Shown: piece after piece, positions 8,658-20,010 of the stretch
How positions within the stretch are numbered: the first letter of the stretch is position 1
Layout of the letters: each line of letters opens with the position of its first letter
Source: Photobacterium leiognathi
GTDB taxonomy: Bacteria > Pseudomonadota > Gammaproteobacteria > Enterobacterales > Vibrionaceae
NCBI RefSeq assembly: GCF_030685535.1
Contig: NZ_CP131601.1
Coordinates: 620,001-684,000, forward strand
Length of the DNA stretch: 64,000 bases
Direction of reading: 5' to 3'
The notes under the pieces: generated by a model
The model's input: the letters and a program-made list of their open reading frames with translations, nothing else
Told to the model about the DNA's origin: nothing
Database searches by the model: none
Program-made: the position numbers and the translations under genes

Positions 8658-9503
8658 ATGGCAACAGTTACAGCTGCCCTAGTTAAAGAACTGCGTGAGC
8701 GTACTGGCGCAGGCATGATGGAATGTAAAAAAGCGCTAGTAGAAGCTAACGCTGACATCGAGCTAGCAATCGAAAACATGCGTAAGAGCGGTGCTGCAAA
8801 AGCTGCTAAAAAAGCGGGTAACGTAGCTGCTGAAGGTACTATCATCATCAAGAACAACGAAACTACTGCAGCACTTGTAGAAGTTAACTGTCAAACTGAC
8901 TTCGTTGCTAAAGATGGTAACTTCCTAGGTTTCGCTAACGAAGTAGCTGACGCTGCTCTAGCTAGCAAAGCATCTGTTGAAGAGCTTCAAGCACAATTCG
9001 AAGAAGCACGTGTTGCTCTAGTTGCTAAGATCGGTGAGAACGTTTCTATCCGTCGTGTTGCTTACATCGAAGGTGAGCAAATCTCAACTTACCGTCACGG
9101 TGAGCGTATCGGTGTTGTTGTTGCTGGTAACGGTAGCGAAGAAACTCTTAAGCACGTTGCAATGCACGTTGCAGCATCTAAGCCAGAGTACGTTAACCCA
9201 TCTGACGTACCAGCAGACGTAGTTGCTAAAGAGCGCGAAGTTCAAGTTGAAATCGCAATGAACGAAGGCAAGCCTAAAGAAATCGCTGAAAAGATGGTTG
9301 AAGGCCGCATGAAGAAGTTCACTGGCGAAGTTTCTCTAACTGGTCAAGCTTTCATCATGGAACCTAAGAAAACTGTAGGTGACGTGCTTAAAGAAGCTGG
9401 TGTTTCTGTTTCTGGTTTCGTTCGCCTAGAAGTTGGTGAAGGTATCGAGAAGCAAGAAGGCCTAAGCTTCGCTGAAGAAGTAGCATTGGCTCAAAAAGGT
9501 TAA
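8658..9503 (+). CDS. tsf: Elongation factor Ts
   Basis: A 281-residue guanine-nucleotide exchange factor that recycles EF-Tu-GDP. The N-terminal UBA-like domain ([20 protein letters not shown]) and the conserved T-D-F-V-A-K motif near residues 80-85 are clear. Two ATGs are close together; GAGGA at 8645-8649 is 8 nt from the second (8658) but only 2 nt from the first (8652), so 8658 is chosen. Codon choice is strongly biased, as expected for a highly expressed gene. An intrinsic terminator follows. Confidence 0.97.
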   Translation: MATVTAALVKELRERTGAGMMECKKALVEANADIELAIENMRKSGAAKAAKKAGNVAAEGTIIIKNNETTAALVEVNCQTDFVAKDGNFLGFANEVADAALASKASVEELQAQFEEARVALVAKIGENVSIRRVAYIEGEQISTYRHGERIGVVVAGNGSEETLKHVAMHVAASKPEYVNPSDVPADVVAKEREVQVEIAMNEGKPKEIAEKMVEGRMKKFTGEVSLTGQAFIMEPKKTVGDVLKEAGVSVSGFVRLEVGEGIEKQEGLSFAEEVALAQKG

Positions 9504-9527
9504 TCCTTTTTAGCGAATAGCTTATAG

Positions 9528-9558
9528 AAGACCGTAGCCATGGCTGCGGTCTTTTTAC
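9528..9558 (+). terminator. Terminator after tsf
   Basis: AAGACCGTAGCC pairs with GGCTGCGGTCTT (one G-T pair), followed by a T run. It separates rpsB-tsf from pyrH. Confidence 0.85.
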
Positions 9559-9595
9559 AACTCCATATCTCAAGTTAGCCTGGAAGGTAAAACAC

Positions 9596-10324
9596 ATGAC
9601 CACAAATCCAAAACCAACTTATCAACGAATTTTGCTTAAGCTAAGTGGTGAAGCACTACAAGGCGAAGAAGGTTTCGGCATTGACGCACAAGTTCTTGAC
9701 CGTATGGCTCAAGAGATCAAAGAACTCGTTGAATTAGGCGTACAAGTGGGCCTAGTTATTGGTGGCGGTAACTTATTCCGTGGTGCAGGCCTTGCAGAAG
9801 CAGGTATGAACCGAGTTGTGGGCGACCACATGGGTATGCTAGCAACTGTAATGAACGGCTTAGCAATGCGTGATTCTTTGCACCGTGCCTATGTGAACGC
9901 TCGAGTAATGTCAGCTATTCCTCTTAACGGTGTGTGTGATAACTACAACTGGGCTGATGCGATTAGCCAATTACGCCAAGGTCGTGTAGTTATTTTCTCT
10001 GCGGGTACGGGTAATCCTTTCTTCACAACTGATTCAGCTGCGTGTCTACGTGGTATCGAAATTGAAGCAGATGTTGTACTGAAAGCAACCAAAGTGGACG
10101 GTGTTTACACAGACGATCCAGTTAAAAACCCAGATGCAACTCTTTGTGATAAGCTAAGCTACCAAGACGTGCTTGAAAAAGAATTAAAAGTAATGGACTT
10201 AGCGGCATTTACACTTGCTCGTGACCACAAGATGCCTATCCGCGTATTCAACATGAATAAGCCAGGCGCACTACGTCGTGTAGTAATGGGTGAGCAAGAA
10301 GGCACGCTAATCACTAGCGCTTAA
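9596..10324 (+). CDS. pyrH: UMP kinase
   Basis: A 242-residue hexameric UMP kinase of the amino acid kinase fold, converting UMP to UDP for pyrimidine nucleotide supply; bacterial PyrH is activated by GTP and inhibited by UTP. Typical blocks are visible: the N-terminal KLSGEAL, the glycine-rich [13 protein letters not shown] near residues 56-68, and [13 protein letters not shown] near 165-177. GGAAGG precedes the ATG at a suitable distance. It is followed by frr, as in E. coli; the 76-nt gap holds only a weak A/T hairpin. Confidence 0.97.
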   Translation: MTTNPKPTYQRILLKLSGEALQGEEGFGIDAQVLDRMAQEIKELVELGVQVGLVIGGGNLFRGAGLAEAGMNRVVGDHMGMLATVMNGLAMRDSLHRAYVNARVMSAIPLNGVCDNYNWADAISQLRQGRVVIFSAGTGNPFFTTDSAACLRGIEIEADVVLKATKVDGVYTDDPVKNPDATLCDKLSYQDVLEKELKVMDLAAFTLARDHKMPIRVFNMNKPGALRRVVMGEQEGTLITSA

Positions 10325-10400
10325 GCACAGTGGACAACTGATTAACTAAAAAAGTAATAATAGCTTTTTTATTGTGACCGAATAATCAAGGGTATTTATC

Positions 10401-10958
10401 GTGATTAACGAAATCAAACAAGACGCACAATCGCGCATGGAAAAAAGTGTTGAAGCACTGAAAAACCAACTAGTGAAAATCCGTACAGGTCGTGCACACC
10501 CAAGCCTACTTGATACTATTTCTGTTGAGTACTACGGTGCAAACACACCGCTAAACCAAGTTGCTAACGTTGTTGCAGAAGATGCACGTACACTAGCAAT
10601 CACAGTATTTGACCGTGAACTAGCGCCTAAAGTTGAAAAAGCGATCATGATGTCAGATCTTGGTTTAAACCCAATGTCTGCAGGTACTGTGATCCGTGTT
10701 CCACTTCCACCGCTAACAGAAGAGCGTCGTCGCGATCTTGTTAAGATTGTACGTGCAGAAGCTGAGCAAGGCCGTGTTGCTGTACGTAACATTCGTCGTG
10801 ATGCTAACGCGAACGTTAAAGCGCTACTAAAAGACAAAGAAATTTCTGAAGATGATGATCGTCGTGCACAAGACGAAATTCAGAAACTAACTGATGACGC
10901 TATCAAGAACATCGATGCTGTTCTAGAAGTGAAAGAAAAAGAGTTAATGGAAGTTTAA
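10401..10958 (+). CDS. frr: Ribosome recycling factor
   Basis: A 185-residue RRF, the family's standard length. With EF-G it splits post-termination 70S ribosomes. The [12 protein letters not shown] block and the C-terminal KEKELMEV are characteristic. The start codon is GTG at 10401, which fits family alignment ([13 protein letters not shown]). An intrinsic terminator follows 27 nt after the stop. Confidence 0.97.
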   Translation: MINEIKQDAQSRMEKSVEALKNQLVKIRTGRAHPSLLDTISVEYYGANTPLNQVANVVAEDARTLAITVFDRELAPKVEKAIMMSDLGLNPMSAGTVIRVPLPPLTEERRRDLVKIVRAEAEQGRVAVRNIRRDANANVKALLKDKEISEDDDRRAQDEIQKLTDDAIKNIDAVLEVKEKELMEV

Positions 10959-10984
10959 AACGTAATTAGTTTTAAATGATTAGG

Positions 10985-11016
10985 AGCGCTGTGCGTGCAG
11001 CACGGCGCTTTTTTTT
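10985..11016 (+). terminator. Terminator after frr
   Basis: AGCGC-T-GTGC pairs with GCAC-G-GCGCT around a short loop, followed by eight Ts. It lies immediately before the uppS ribosome binding site, so uppS is expressed by read-through or from a promoter inside frr. Confidence 0.8.
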
Positions 11017-11027
11017 GAGGGATAGAG

Positions 11028-11789
11028 ATGGCAGAGCATTCAATCGAGGCTGGGCTTTCGGCAGATTGTCTTCCAAACCACATCGCAGTGATTATGGATG
11101 GTAATGGTCGTTGGGCAAAAGCCAAAGGCAAAGCTCGGGTGTTTGACCACAAGGCTGGCGTAGAAGCCGTGCGAAAGACAGTCTCTACTGCAAATCGTCT
11201 TGGTATTAAAGCATTAACGCTCTTTGCTTTCAGTAGTGAAAACTGGCGTCGTCCAGAAGCTGAAGTATCGCTACTGATGGAGCTTTTCATGACCGTATTA
11301 AGTCGTGAAGTAAAAAGGCTACATAAAAATAATATTCGATTACGTATCATCGGTGATACCACGCGTTTTAGTGGACGCTTACAAGAAAAAATTGCCACAG
11401 CAGAAGCATTAACTGCTGATAATACTGGTATGGTGCTCAATGTTGCAGCCAATTATGGTGGTCAATGGGACATTCTTGAAGCAGCTAAACAGCTAGCACA
11501 GCGCGCCGTTGATAATGGTCTTGATATCAGCGAACTCACAGAGCAGGATTTAGAATCTGGTCTTTCAACCTATGGGCTTCCTGATGTTGATCTGTTGATC
11601 CGTACCAGTGGCGAGTGCCGAATCAGCAATTTTATGCTGTGGCAAACCGCTTATGCAGAGCTGTATTTTACTGAACAACACTGGCCTGATTTTGATGAAA
11701 CGAGCTTGATGAACGCAGTAGCGTGGTTTGTGACTCGTGAACGCCGTTTTGGTTGTACAGGCGAACAGATACAAGCATTGTTAAAATAA
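11028..11789 (+). CDS. uppS: Undecaprenyl diphosphate synthase (cis-prenyltransferase)
   Basis: A 253-residue enzyme that extends farnesyl diphosphate with eight isopentenyl units to C55 undecaprenyl diphosphate, the lipid carrier for peptidoglycan and O-antigen. The signature [13 protein letters not shown] has the catalytic Asp at residue 24. The C-terminal region carries the [15 protein letters not shown] block that binds isopentenyl diphosphate. It precedes cdsA by 101 nt. In E. coli ispC lies before uppS, whereas here ispC follows cdsA, a usual Vibrionaceae arrangement. Confidence 0.96.
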   Translation: MAEHSIEAGLSADCLPNHIAVIMDGNGRWAKAKGKARVFDHKAGVEAVRKTVSTANRLGIKALTLFAFSSENWRRPEAEVSLLMELFMTVLSREVKRLHKNNIRLRIIGDTTRFSGRLQEKIATAEALTADNTGMVLNVAANYGGQWDILEAAKQLAQRAVDNGLDISELTEQDLESGLSTYGLPDVDLLIRTSGECRISNFMLWQTAYAELYFTEQHWPDFDETSLMNAVAWFVTRERRFGCTGEQIQALLK

Positions 11790-11890
11790 AAGTTATTATT
11801 TTTCGCCAATGCTCAGTGATGTGCGTTGGCGTTATTATTTACAACGACTAGGGCTTTGAGCCTATACAATAATTATATAGAGGACGCAGT

Positions 11891-12739
11891 TTGCTAAAGC
11901 AACGAATAATTACCGCATTAATCCTCGCACCACTTGTCATTGCGGGTATTTTCTTCTTACCGTTTCCAGCCTTTGTTGCTGCGATTGCAGCTGTAACCCT
12001 TGTTGGTTTTTGGGAATGGACTCAATTTGTTAATGCATCATCTCGTATTAGTGCGATGGTTCTACCTGTGATTGCATTGGGTGCAAGCCTAGTGTTATTA
12101 CCAGTAGATGCAACATCACTATCAGCATTAAGTGGTGGTCTACATAGCGTATTACTGATCGGTGGCATTTGGTGGTTAATTGCTTCTTTCTTAGCGATAA
12201 CGTATCCCAAAACCGATAAGTTATGGGCATCTAATTCTTTTGTAAAACAACTTTTCGGCCTACTAACATTACTTCCATTTTTTTGGAGTATTTTAATGTT
12301 ACGTGCAGTGGATTACAGCAATGATCCTTATCATGGTGCTAAGCTAGTTTTACTGGTGTGTTTCCTTGTTTGGTCAGCAGATACTGGCGCTTATTTCTCT
12401 GGTAAACGCTTTGGTAAACATAAAATGGCACCTGCAGTTAGCCCTAATAAAACGATCGAAGGCTTAATTGGTGGTGTGGTACTAGCGGTTATCATTACTT
12501 GGATTGGCGCGAATTTACTGGCTATTCCATTTGTATCGATTTCAAGCCTGTTATTGATTGCTATTATTACTGTAGTGATTTCAGTGCTAGGTGATTTGGT
12601 CGAAAGTATGTTTAAACGTGCTTCTGGCGTGAAAGACAGTGGTAATATTTTACCGGGTCACGGTGGTATTTTAGATCGTATTGATAGCCTAACCGCAGCA
12701 ATACCTGTTTTTGCATTACTCTATCTCTGGTTAATGTAA
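11891..12739 (+). CDS. cdsA: Phosphatidate cytidylyltransferase
   Basis: A 282-residue polytopic inner-membrane enzyme that makes CDP-diacylglycerol from CTP and phosphatidic acid, the precursor of all membrane phospholipids. Hydrophobic segments cover most of its length, and the CdsA signature SGNILPGHGGILDRID lies near the C-terminus. The start is a TTG at 11891, supported by GAGGA 6 nt upstream. A strong terminator follows the stop. Confidence 0.95.
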   Translation: MLKQRIITALILAPLVIAGIFFLPFPAFVAAIAAVTLVGFWEWTQFVNASSRISAMVLPVIALGASLVLLPVDATSLSALSGGLHSVLLIGGIWWLIASFLAITYPKTDKLWASNSFVKQLFGLLTLLPFFWSILMLRAVDYSNDPYHGAKLVLLVCFLVWSADTGAYFSGKRFGKHKMAPAVSPNKTIEGLIGGVVLAVIITWIGANLLAIPFVSISSLLLIAIITVVISVLGDLVESMFKRASGVKDSGNILPGHGGILDRIDSLTAAIPVFALLYLWLM

Positions 12740-12753
12740 GCCATCTCTTTTTT

Positions 12754-12780
12754 AAGGCAGCCATTACGCTGCCTTTTTTG
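12754..12780 (+). terminator. Terminator after cdsA
   Basis: AAGGCAGC pairs with GCTGCCTT around CATTAC, followed by a T run. It lies just before ispC. Confidence 0.85.
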
Positions 12781-12797
12781 TAAATGTAAGTGAATTT

Positions 12798-13994
12798 ATG
12801 CGTAAGTTAACGATCCTTGGGGCTACAGGCTCGATTGGTAGTAGCACTTTAAATGTTGTTGCAAATAACCCCGAATTGTTTGAGGTAACGGCATTAGCTG
12901 CAGGTTCAAATGTCGATAAGATGTTTGAACTTTGTCAGTTATGGAAACCACAATATGCAGCAATGTTTGATGTTGGTGCCGCAAAATTACTAGAACAAAA
13001 GCTACAACAGCACGGACTAGAGATAACAGTTCTGTCTGGTGAGCAAGGTGTCTGTGATGTTGCTGCATTAGAGTGCGTTGATACTGTGATGGCGGCTATT
13101 GTTGGCGCGGCTGGTTTATTACCAACGATGGCTGCAGTGAAAAAAGGTAAGCGTATTTTGCTTGCTAATAAAGAAGCGCTGGTGATGACCGGGCAAATGT
13201 TCATTGATGCGTGTGAAAAATACGGCGCTGAACTGTTACCTGTTGATAGCGAGCATAATGCTATTTTTCAATCACTACCCGCTGATATCCAACAGCGAAT
13301 GGGGCGTTGTGATTTATCCGCATCTGGTGTGAGTAAAATGCTGCTTACGGGCTCTGGTGGTCCGTTCAGATATACCGATATTAGTGAGCTGGATGATGTG
13401 ACGCCGGCAATGGCGATAGCGCATCCTAACTGGTCAATGGGGCCTAAAATCTCTGTGGATTCAGCCACAATGATGAATAAAGGTCTAGAGTATATTGAGG
13501 CGCGCTGGTTATTTAATGCTAGCCGTGAGCAAATGGATGTAATTATTCATCCTCAATCAGTGATCCATTCAATGGTACAGTATAAAGATGGCTCAGTGAT
13601 CGCTCAGATGGGATTGCCTGATATGTGCACACCTATTGCTTGTGCCATGGCTTATCCTGAGCGTGTAGAGGCAGGTGTTGCGCCGCTAGATTTTAGCCAA
13701 GTTGGTGAATTTACATTTTTAAAGCCTGATTTTGACCGTTACCCGTGTTTGAAGCTAGCTATTGATGCGTGCTATCAAGGTCAAGCGGCAACAACAATAC
13801 TGAATGCTGCGAATGAAATTGCTGTTGCTGCGTTTCTATCCGGTCAAATTCGCTTTACTGATATTGCTAAAGTGAACAAAAAAGTGCTAGAAATATCCGA
13901 GCTTGTTGAACCTCAAGATATTGATGAGGTAATGGATATTGATAAACAGGCTCGTCAACTGGCTTCCGATATCATCATCAAGGAATTTGCATGA
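12798..13994 (+). CDS. ispC: 1-deoxy-D-xylulose 5-phosphate reductoisomerase
   Basis: A 398-residue enzyme of the MEP isoprenoid pathway (also called Dxr), converting DXP to 2-C-methyl-D-erythritol 4-phosphate with NADPH; it is the target of fosmidomycin. The NADPH-binding GATGSIG lies at residues 8-14. Metal-binding VDSEHNA and the later [14 protein letters not shown] block are intact. Length equals the E. coli enzyme. Its last four bases overlap rseP (ATGA), implying coupled translation. Confidence 0.97.
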   Translation: MRKLTILGATGSIGSSTLNVVANNPELFEVTALAAGSNVDKMFELCQLWKPQYAAMFDVGAAKLLEQKLQQHGLEITVLSGEQGVCDVAALECVDTVMAAIVGAAGLLPTMAAVKKGKRILLANKEALVMTGQMFIDACEKYGAELLPVDSEHNAIFQSLPADIQQRMGRCDLSASGVSKMLLTGSGGPFRYTDISELDDVTPAMAIAHPNWSMGPKISVDSATMMNKGLEYIEARWLFNASREQMDVIIHPQSVIHSMVQYKDGSVIAQMGLPDMCTPIACAMAYPERVEAGVAPLDFSQVGEFTFLKPDFDRYPCLKLAIDACYQGQAATTILNAANEIAVAAFLSGQIRFTDIAKVNKKVLEISELVEPQDIDEVMDIDKQARQLASDIIIKEFA

Positions 13995-15346
13995 TCGAAT
14001 TTATCCGCAATTTAAGTGCTTTTTTAGTTGCTTTAGGGATTCTAATCGCTGTCCATGAATTTGGTCATTTTTGGGTAGCACGTCGCTGTGGTGTGTATGT
14101 TGAACGCTTCTCTATTGGCTTTGGTAAGTCGTTGTGGCGCCGAGTTGGCAAAGATGGCACTGAATATACTCTAGCAATGATTCCTTTAGGCGGATACGTA
14201 AAAATGCTGGATGAGCGGGTAGAAGAAGTACCTGCTGAAAAACGTCATATGGCGTTTAATAATAAGAAGTTATGGCAACGAAGTGCGATTGTTGCAGCAG
14301 GTCCATTAGCTAACTTCTTGTTTGCGATTTTTGCTTATTGGGTTGTTTATCTTATTGGGGTTCCTGCACTTAAACCTGTTATTGGTGAAGTCGTACCACA
14401 ATCGATCGCGGCGCAAGCAGGAATTACACCTGGAATGGAACTTAAATCAGTTTCAGGAATCGAAACTTCTGATTGGGAATCTGCCAATATGGCAATGGTT
14501 TCTCATATCGGTGATAAAACGATGCAAATCACCGCAACAGAGCCGAATAGTGATGTTGTTGTTAGTCGCACTTTAGATTTATCACATTGGTCTTATGATC
14601 CTGAATCACAGCAAGTACTAAATACCTTAGGTATAATGCCTTATCGACCTGCAATTACGTTAAATGTCGCGCAATTGGTGGATAATAGTGCTGCAGTAGA
14701 TGCAGGATTTAAATTAAATGATAAGATTGTAGCAATTGATAAAAAACCTGTAACTGAGTGGCAGCAGTTTGTTGATGCTGTGCGTACGCACCCTGATCAG
14801 CAATTATCTGTTAAAGTCTTACGAGACGGGCAACCTGTGATGTTATCACTTGTCCCTCACAGTAAGGTTGAACCTGACGGTAGTAAAATTGGTTATGTCG
14901 GTTTAGCGCCATCTATTGAACCATGGCCTGAGTCATACAAAATTAATTTACAGTTTGGTCCACTTGAAGCAGTAGTGAAGGCTACTGAAAAGACAAAACA
15001 ACTAGTGACCTTAACATTCGATATGGTAACTAAGTTGTTTACAGGTGATGTTGCAATAAAAAACCTAAGTGGGCCTATTTCAATTGCGAAAGGGGCGGGG
15101 ATGACTGCCGATTTCGGTTTAGTGTATTTTCTCGGCTTTTTGGCATTGATTAGTGTCAATTTAGGTATAGTTAATTTGTTACCGCTGCCAGTGTTAGATG
15201 GAGGGCATTTAATGTTCTTCGCTATCGAAGCGGTGACTCGTCGTCCTGTCTCAGAACGAATTCAGGATATTGGCTATAGAGTGGGATCAGCCATTTTGGT
15301 TGCGTTAATGGCCGTTGCGCTATTCAATGATTTTACCCGTCTTTAA
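13991..15346 (+). CDS. rseP: Site-2 zinc metalloprotease RseP
   Basis: A 451-residue inner-membrane protease. It makes the second cut in the anti-sigma factor RseA after DegS, releasing sigma-E in response to outer-membrane protein stress, and clears leftover signal peptides. The HEFGH zinc motif lies at residues 22-26 in the first membrane segment, two PDZ domains occupy the periplasmic middle, and the third zinc ligand lies in the LPVLDGGH motif near the C-terminus. It overlaps ispC by 4 nt and precedes bamA by 35 nt, the usual order. Confidence 0.96.
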   Translation: MIEFIRNLSAFLVALGILIAVHEFGHFWVARRCGVYVERFSIGFGKSLWRRVGKDGTEYTLAMIPLGGYVKMLDERVEEVPAEKRHMAFNNKKLWQRSAIVAAGPLANFLFAIFAYWVVYLIGVPALKPVIGEVVPQSIAAQAGITPGMELKSVSGIETSDWESANMAMVSHIGDKTMQITATEPNSDVVVSRTLDLSHWSYDPESQQVLNTLGIMPYRPAITLNVAQLVDNSAAVDAGFKLNDKIVAIDKKPVTEWQQFVDAVRTHPDQQLSVKVLRDGQPVMLSLVPHSKVEPDGSKIGYVGLAPSIEPWPESYKINLQFGPLEAVVKATEKTKQLVTLTFDMVTKLFTGDVAIKNLSGPISIAKGAGMTADFGLVYFLGFLALISVNLGIVNLLPLPVLDGGHLMFFAIEAVTRRPVSERIQDIGYRVGSAILVALMAVALFNDFTRL

Positions 15347-15381
15347 TAATGCGTTTTTAGCAAGGAATAATCAGAACAGTA

Positions 15382-17787
15382 ATGGCGATTAAAAAACTGT
15401 TGGTCGCATCGCTGCTTTTAACCAGTAGCGTTGCGCATAGTGCGGAAGATAATTTTGTAGTTGATAACATTCGTTTTGAAGGGCTTCAGCGTGTCACGTT
15501 AGGTGCTGCATTGTTAAAGATGCCAGTTCGCGTTGGAGATACTGTTAATCAACAGGATATTTCAGAACTAATTAAATCACTTTATGCTTCTGGCAACTTC
15601 GAAGATATTAAAGTTTACCGCGACGGTAATACACTTCAGATAGATGTGACTGAGCGTCCTACTATTGCCAATATCACTTTCGCTGGTAACAAAGCGATCA
15701 AAGCTGAACAGCTAAAAGAAAACTTGGAAGCGTCAGGCTTACGAGTAGGCGAAGCTTTGGATCGTACAACGCTACGAAAGATTGAAAAAGGGCTTGAGGA
15801 TTTCTACTACAGCGTAGGTAAATACAACGCGACAGTAGAAGCTGTTGTAACACCTCTTCCTCGTAATCGTGCTGATGTTAAATTTGTTTTCACTGAAGGT
15901 GTGTCTGCAAAAATTAAGCAGATTAACATTTTAGGTAACCATGTTTTCAGTGATGATGAATTACGCAGTAAGTTCATACTCAAGGACGATGTGCCTTGGT
16001 GGAACTTTATGGCGAATGAAAAGTACCAAAAGCAGGTGTTACAAGGCGATTTAGAAGCGCTACGTTCTCAATACCTAAATAATGGTTATTTGAAGTATCG
16101 TTTAGATGAAACGCAAGTATCGATCTCGCCAGATAAAAAAGGCGTGTACATCACCTTAAAAATCCATGAAGGCCATCAGTACAAAGTTAAAAATGTACAG
16201 TTCCGTGGTGATGTAGAAGGTCGTGTCGCAGAATTTGATAAGCTAGTAACGTTTAAGCCTAATTCGGTTTATAACGGTGCAGAAGTAACTGCATTAGAAG
16301 AAGCGATTAAGCGTAAGCTGGGTGAAGCGGGTTATGCTTACCCTCAAGTAACGACTTATCCTGAGTTTGACGATAAGAACAATGAAGTATCATTGATTGT
16401 TAACGTTGAGCAAGGCAAACGTATTTATGTACGTAACATTGAATTCCGTGGTAATACCAATACTAAAGATGAAGTATTACGTCGTGAAATGCGTCAGATG
16501 GAAGGCACTTGGTTAAACGCAAAAGCGATTGAAACAGGTAAAACACGTCTGAATCGTACTGGTTTCTTTGAAAATGTTGATGTACAAACTGTACGAGTAC
16601 CTGGTTCTGATGATCAGGTCGATATCAAATACAACGTCAAAGAAGCAAACTCAGGCAGTGTTAACTTTGGTGTTGGTTACGGTACTGAATCAGGTATTAG
16701 TTTCCAAGCTGGCCTTACTCAAGATAACTTCTTAGGTACTGGTAACCGTTTTGGTATCAATGCACAAACGAATGACTACTCTAAGAACATTAGCCTAGAG
16801 TACAACGACCCATACTTCACGATTAACAATGTGAGCTTGGGGGGTCGTGTTTACTACAACGAGTTTGAAGCATCTGATGCCAATATCTCGGATTACACCA
16901 ACCAAAGTTACGGTACGAGCTTAACCTGGGGCTTCCCATACAATGAGCTAAATTACTTCAACTTTAGCTTAGGTTACGATCATAACAAGATCTCGAATGT
17001 TTCTGATTATTATCAAGTTAACCAATTTAAAAAAGCTCATGGCTTTAACTTAAATAGCGATAGCGCTATTAAACTAGATGACTTTAGTTGGACGATTGGT
17101 TGGACACGTAACAACTTAAACCGAGGTTACTTCCCTACATCGGGTAACCGTCAGGATTTCTCGTTTAAGATGACAATCCCAGGTTCGGATTCGCAGTACT
17201 TTAAAGCGAACTACAACGTACGCCAGTACATTCCGTTAACGGAAAAACAAGATTACTCGCTATTACTTCGTGGTCGTCTTGGTTACGGTAATGGTTATGG
17301 TAAGACGGATAACGGTAGTGATCAGTTAATGCCATTCTACGAAAACTTCTATGCTGGTGGCTTTAGTACGATTCGTGGTTTCCGTTCAAATACCGTAGGT
17401 CCAAAAGCGATTTATCCGTCTGGTAGTCAAGGCAATAACCCAAGTTGGGTGAATAGTGATGATGCAGCTGGTGGTAATGCTATTGCACTTGCAAGTATGG
17501 AGTTAATTGTTCCAACACCATTTGCATCGGATGAATTAAAAAATCAGATCCGTACCAGCTTCTTTGTGGATGCAAGCTCTGTTTGGGATACTGAGTATCA
17601 CCCTGCAGGAAATACTAAAAATATCCCGGATTACTCTGATCCAGGTATGATCCGCGCCTCTGCAGGTGCAGCTTTACAGTGGATGTCGCCAATGGGTCCA
17701 CTTGTATTCTCGATTGCGAAACCAATCAAGAAATATGAAGGGGATGATGAGGAATTCTTCACATTCACAATTGGTCAGACATTCTAA
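15382..17787 (+). CDS. bamA: Outer-membrane protein assembly factor BamA
   Basis: An 801-residue Omp85 protein, the core of the BAM complex that folds beta-barrels into the outer membrane. A signal peptide ([12 protein letters not shown]... cleaved near AHSA) is followed by five POTRA domains to about residue 420, then a 16-stranded barrel. The barrel carries the conserved loop motif I-R-G-F-R-S, and the protein ends in phenylalanine (GQTF), as mature outer-membrane proteins do. Length is near E. coli's 810. It is followed by skp, whose product delivers clients to it. Confidence 0.97.
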   Translation: MAIKKLLVASLLLTSSVAHSAEDNFVVDNIRFEGLQRVTLGAALLKMPVRVGDTVNQQDISELIKSLYASGNFEDIKVYRDGNTLQIDVTERPTIANITFAGNKAIKAEQLKENLEASGLRVGEALDRTTLRKIEKGLEDFYYSVGKYNATVEAVVTPLPRNRADVKFVFTEGVSAKIKQINILGNHVFSDDELRSKFILKDDVPWWNFMANEKYQKQVLQGDLEALRSQYLNNGYLKYRLDETQVSISPDKKGVYITLKIHEGHQYKVKNVQFRGDVEGRVAEFDKLVTFKPNSVYNGAEVTALEEAIKRKLGEAGYAYPQVTTYPEFDDKNNEVSLIVNVEQGKRIYVRNIEFRGNTNTKDEVLRREMRQMEGTWLNAKAIETGKTRLNRTGFFENVDVQTVRVPGSDDQVDIKYNVKEANSGSVNFGVGYGTESGISFQAGLTQDNFLGTGNRFGINAQTNDYSKNISLEYNDPYFTINNVSLGGRVYYNEFEASDANISDYTNQSYGTSLTWGFPYNELNYFNFSLGYDHNKISNVSDYYQVNQFKKAHGFNLNSDSAIKLDDFSWTIGWTRNNLNRGYFPTSGNRQDFSFKMTIPGSDSQYFKANYNVRQYIPLTEKQDYSLLLRGRLGYGNGYGKTDNGSDQLMPFYENFYAGGFSTIRGFRSNTVGPKAIYPSGSQGNNPSWVNSDDAAGGNAIALASMELIVPTPFASDELKNQIRTSFFVDASSVWDTEYHPAGNTKNIPDYSDPGMIRASAGAALQWMSPMGPLVFSIAKPIKKYEGDDEEFFTFTIGQTF

Positions 17788-17805
17788 TTTTTGAGGAGAG
17801 AACTT

Positions 17806-18315
17806 TTGAAACAATGGATTAAAGCAGCAAGTCTTGGCTTGGTAATTCTATCTTCGTCAATGTACGCTAATGCAGCTGAAGCTGCACAAAAAATTGGTTA
17901 CGTATCTACAGGTCAGGCAATGTCTGAGTTAGCTCAGCGTTACAAGGTTCAAGATAAGTTGAAGAAAGAGTTTAGTGGTCGTGTAGCGGCACTACGTTCA
18001 ATCGAAACAAAGATGAAGAGCAAAATCGACAAGATGAAGCGTGATGGTGAGCTAATGAGTTCAGAACAACGTCAAAAGCTTCAACGTGAACTTGCTCAAC
18101 TTGACTCTGATTACAAGCTAAAAGCACAAGCATTAGCAGAAGATCAACGTCGTCGTGGTATGGAAGAAGAGCAAAAGCTTGTTAAGAAAATCCGTACAGC
18201 AATCGACTCTGTAGCGAAGAAAAATGGCTACGATGTTGTACTTGATGCACAAGCAGTTTTATTCGCAAATAAGAAAGATGATCTTTCTTCTAAAGTGATT
18301 GCTGCGGTAAAATAA
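17806..18315 (+). CDS. skp: Periplasmic chaperone Skp/OmpH
   Basis: A 169-residue periplasmic chaperone that holds unfolded outer-membrane proteins in a trimeric, tentacle-like cavity. An N-terminal signal peptide (KQWIKAASLGLVIL... to about YANA) and a long charged coiled coil are visible. The frame is open from a TTG at 17791, but that lies inside the ribosome binding site GAGGAGAG at 17793-17800; the TTG at 17806 is 5 nt beyond it and gives the expected start. It lies between bamA and lpxD, as in E. coli. Confidence 0.93.
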   Translation: MKQWIKAASLGLVILSSSMYANAAEAAQKIGYVSTGQAMSELAQRYKVQDKLKKEFSGRVAALRSIETKMKSKIDKMKRDGELMSSEQRQKLQRELAQLDSDYKLKAQALAEDQRRRGMEEEQKLVKKIRTAIDSVAKKNGYDVVLDAQAVLFANKKDDLSSKVIAAVK

Positions 18316-18338
18316 TCAGTAACACAAAGCAATAATGA

Positions 18339-18370
18339 CCGATATATTGGCATTTAACCCAATATATCGG
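18339..18370. repeat. Perfect inverted repeat between skp and lpxD
   Basis: CCGATATATTGG and CCAATATATCGG form a perfect 12-bp stem around an 8-nt loop. No T run follows, so it is not a standard terminator. A second hairpin, ACAGCCAC/GTGGCTGT at 18386-18405, follows with only a weak T tail. Together they could stabilise the skp message end, bind a regulator or reduce read-through into lpxD. Confidence 0.6.
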
Positions 18371-18429
18371 TAGTTATGGTATCAAACAGCCACTTTTGTG
18401 GCTGTTGTTACAATAGGTATAAGGTAAAT

Positions 18430-19458
18430 ATGGCTGCAATCACTCTTGCTAAACTAGCTGAAAAATTAGGTGCGGAACTTCGTGGTGATGGTTCTGTGGA
18501 AATTCATTCTATTGCTGGAATGGGCAAGGCAGCGGAAGGTCAAATAACGTTCCTTTCTGATAGCAAATACCGTAAGCAACTTGCTGATTGCAAAGCTGAT
18601 GCAGTAATGCTACGAGAAGCGGATGTAGAGTTCTTCCAAGGTAATGCATTAGTAGTTAAGGACCCTTACTTAAGCTATGCATTAGTTGCACAGTTACTCG
18701 ATACAACACAGGCTGCAGCAACGGAGATTGCAGTATCAGCATTTGTAGATCCAACTGCACAGCTAGGTGACAATGTGGCTATTAGCTATAATGCGGTGAT
18801 TGAAGCGGGTGTTACATTAGGTAATAACGTACAAGTTGGTGCGAGTTGCTTTATTGGCAAAAACGCAGTGATTGGTGATAACACTAAGCTTTGGGCGAAT
18901 GTAACTATCTACCATAACGTTGAGCTAGGTAGTGATTGTTTAGTGCAGTCAAGCACTGTTATTGGCGCTGATGGTTTTGGTTATGCCAACGATAAAGGTG
19001 AGTGGGTTAAAATTCCTCAGCTTGGTACTGTGCGTATTGGTAATCGCGTTGAAATCGGCTCATGTACGACGATTGACCGTGGTGCGTTAGATGACACTAT
19101 TATCGAAGATAACGTGATCATTGATAACCAAATGCAAATCGCTCATAACGTGCAGATCGGATATGGTACAGCGATGGCGGGTGGTACAATTGTCGCAGGT
19201 AGTACCAAAATTGGTAAATACTGCATCATTGGCGGTGCGTCGGTATTAAATGGTCATATTGAAATTGCTGATGGTGTGACCATCACTGGTATGGGCATGG
19301 TAATGCGTAGTATCGAAGAAAAAGGTATGTATTCTTCTGGTATTCCATTACAAACCAACCGCGAATGGCGTAAGACTGCAACGCGTGTTCATCGTATTGA
19401 CGATATGAACAAGCGTTTGAAAGCTGTTGAGAAAGAACTCGCAGCAAAAGATAAGTAA
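18430..19458 (+). CDS. lpxD: UDP-3-O-(3-hydroxyacyl)glucosamine N-acyltransferase
   Basis: A 342-residue acyltransferase, third enzyme of lipid A synthesis; it adds a hydroxyacyl chain from acyl-ACP to the amino group of UDP-3-O-acyl-glucosamine. An N-terminal uridine-binding domain is followed by a left-handed beta-helix of hexapeptide repeats, with the catalytic-type His in [12 protein letters not shown]. The frame is open from 18376, but AAGG before the ATG at 18430 and family length (E. coli 341) give the start [13 protein letters not shown]. Confidence 0.96.
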   Translation: MAAITLAKLAEKLGAELRGDGSVEIHSIAGMGKAAEGQITFLSDSKYRKQLADCKADAVMLREADVEFFQGNALVVKDPYLSYALVAQLLDTTQAAATEIAVSAFVDPTAQLGDNVAISYNAVIEAGVTLGNNVQVGASCFIGKNAVIGDNTKLWANVTIYHNVELGSDCLVQSSTVIGADGFGYANDKGEWVKIPQLGTVRIGNRVEIGSCTTIDRGALDDTIIEDNVIIDNQMQIAHNVQIGYGTAMAGGTIVAGSTKIGKYCIIGGASVLNGHIEIADGVTITGMGMVMRSIEEKGMYSSGIPLQTNREWRKTATRVHRIDDMNKRLKAVEKELAAKDK

Positions 19459-19554
19459 GATTTTACCTAATAAGTTAACGCGCCTACCTTTGTGTAGGCC
19501 GTTTTGCATTGATATTGAATATTATTTTATTCTCATTAAGACAGGAATTTAGTT

Positions 19555-20010
19555 TTGACCAGCGAAAATAAGACGCTAAACATCACAGAAATTCAGGAAC
19601 TGCTTCCTCACCGTTACCCATTCCTAATGATTGATCGTGTGATCAACTATGATGAAGGTAAGACGTTAACAGCAATTAAAAATGTTTCTGTCAATGAGCC
19701 TCAATTTACTGGTCATTTCCCTAATATGCCGGTATTCCCAGGCGTAATGATCCTAGAAGCAATGGCACAGGCAACAGGTTTGTTAGCATTTAAAACCTTT
19801 GGTGCGCCAGCTGAGAATGAACTGTACTACTTTGCAAGTATCGATAAAGCGAAATTCCGTAAGCCTGTAGGTCCTGGTGATCAACTAGTGCTAGAAGTTG
19901 AGTTTCTAAAAGAGCGTCGTGGTATTGCTATGTTTAACGGCGTAGCGAAAGTTGACGGCGAAGTAGTGTGTTCTGCTGAACTTAAATGTGCACGACGAGT
20001 ATTCTCATGA
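19555..20010 (+). CDS. fabZ: (3R)-hydroxyacyl-ACP dehydratase FabZ
   Basis: A 151-residue hot-dog-fold dehydratase of type II fatty acid synthesis. The catalytic pair is His 54 ([11 protein letters not shown]) and Glu 68 ([10 protein letters not shown]), at the same positions as in E. coli. The start is a TTG at 19555, with AGGAA 7 nt upstream. It competes with LpxA for 3-hydroxyacyl-ACP, and the stop overlaps the lpxA start by 4 nt, which couples membrane lipid and lipid A supply. Confidence 0.96.
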   Translation: MTSENKTLNITEIQELLPHRYPFLMIDRVINYDEGKTLTAIKNVSVNEPQFTGHFPNMPVFPGVMILEAMAQATGLLAFKTFGAPAENELYYFASIDKAKFRKPVGPGDQLVLEVEFLKERRGIAMFNGVAKVDGEVVCSAELKCARRVFS

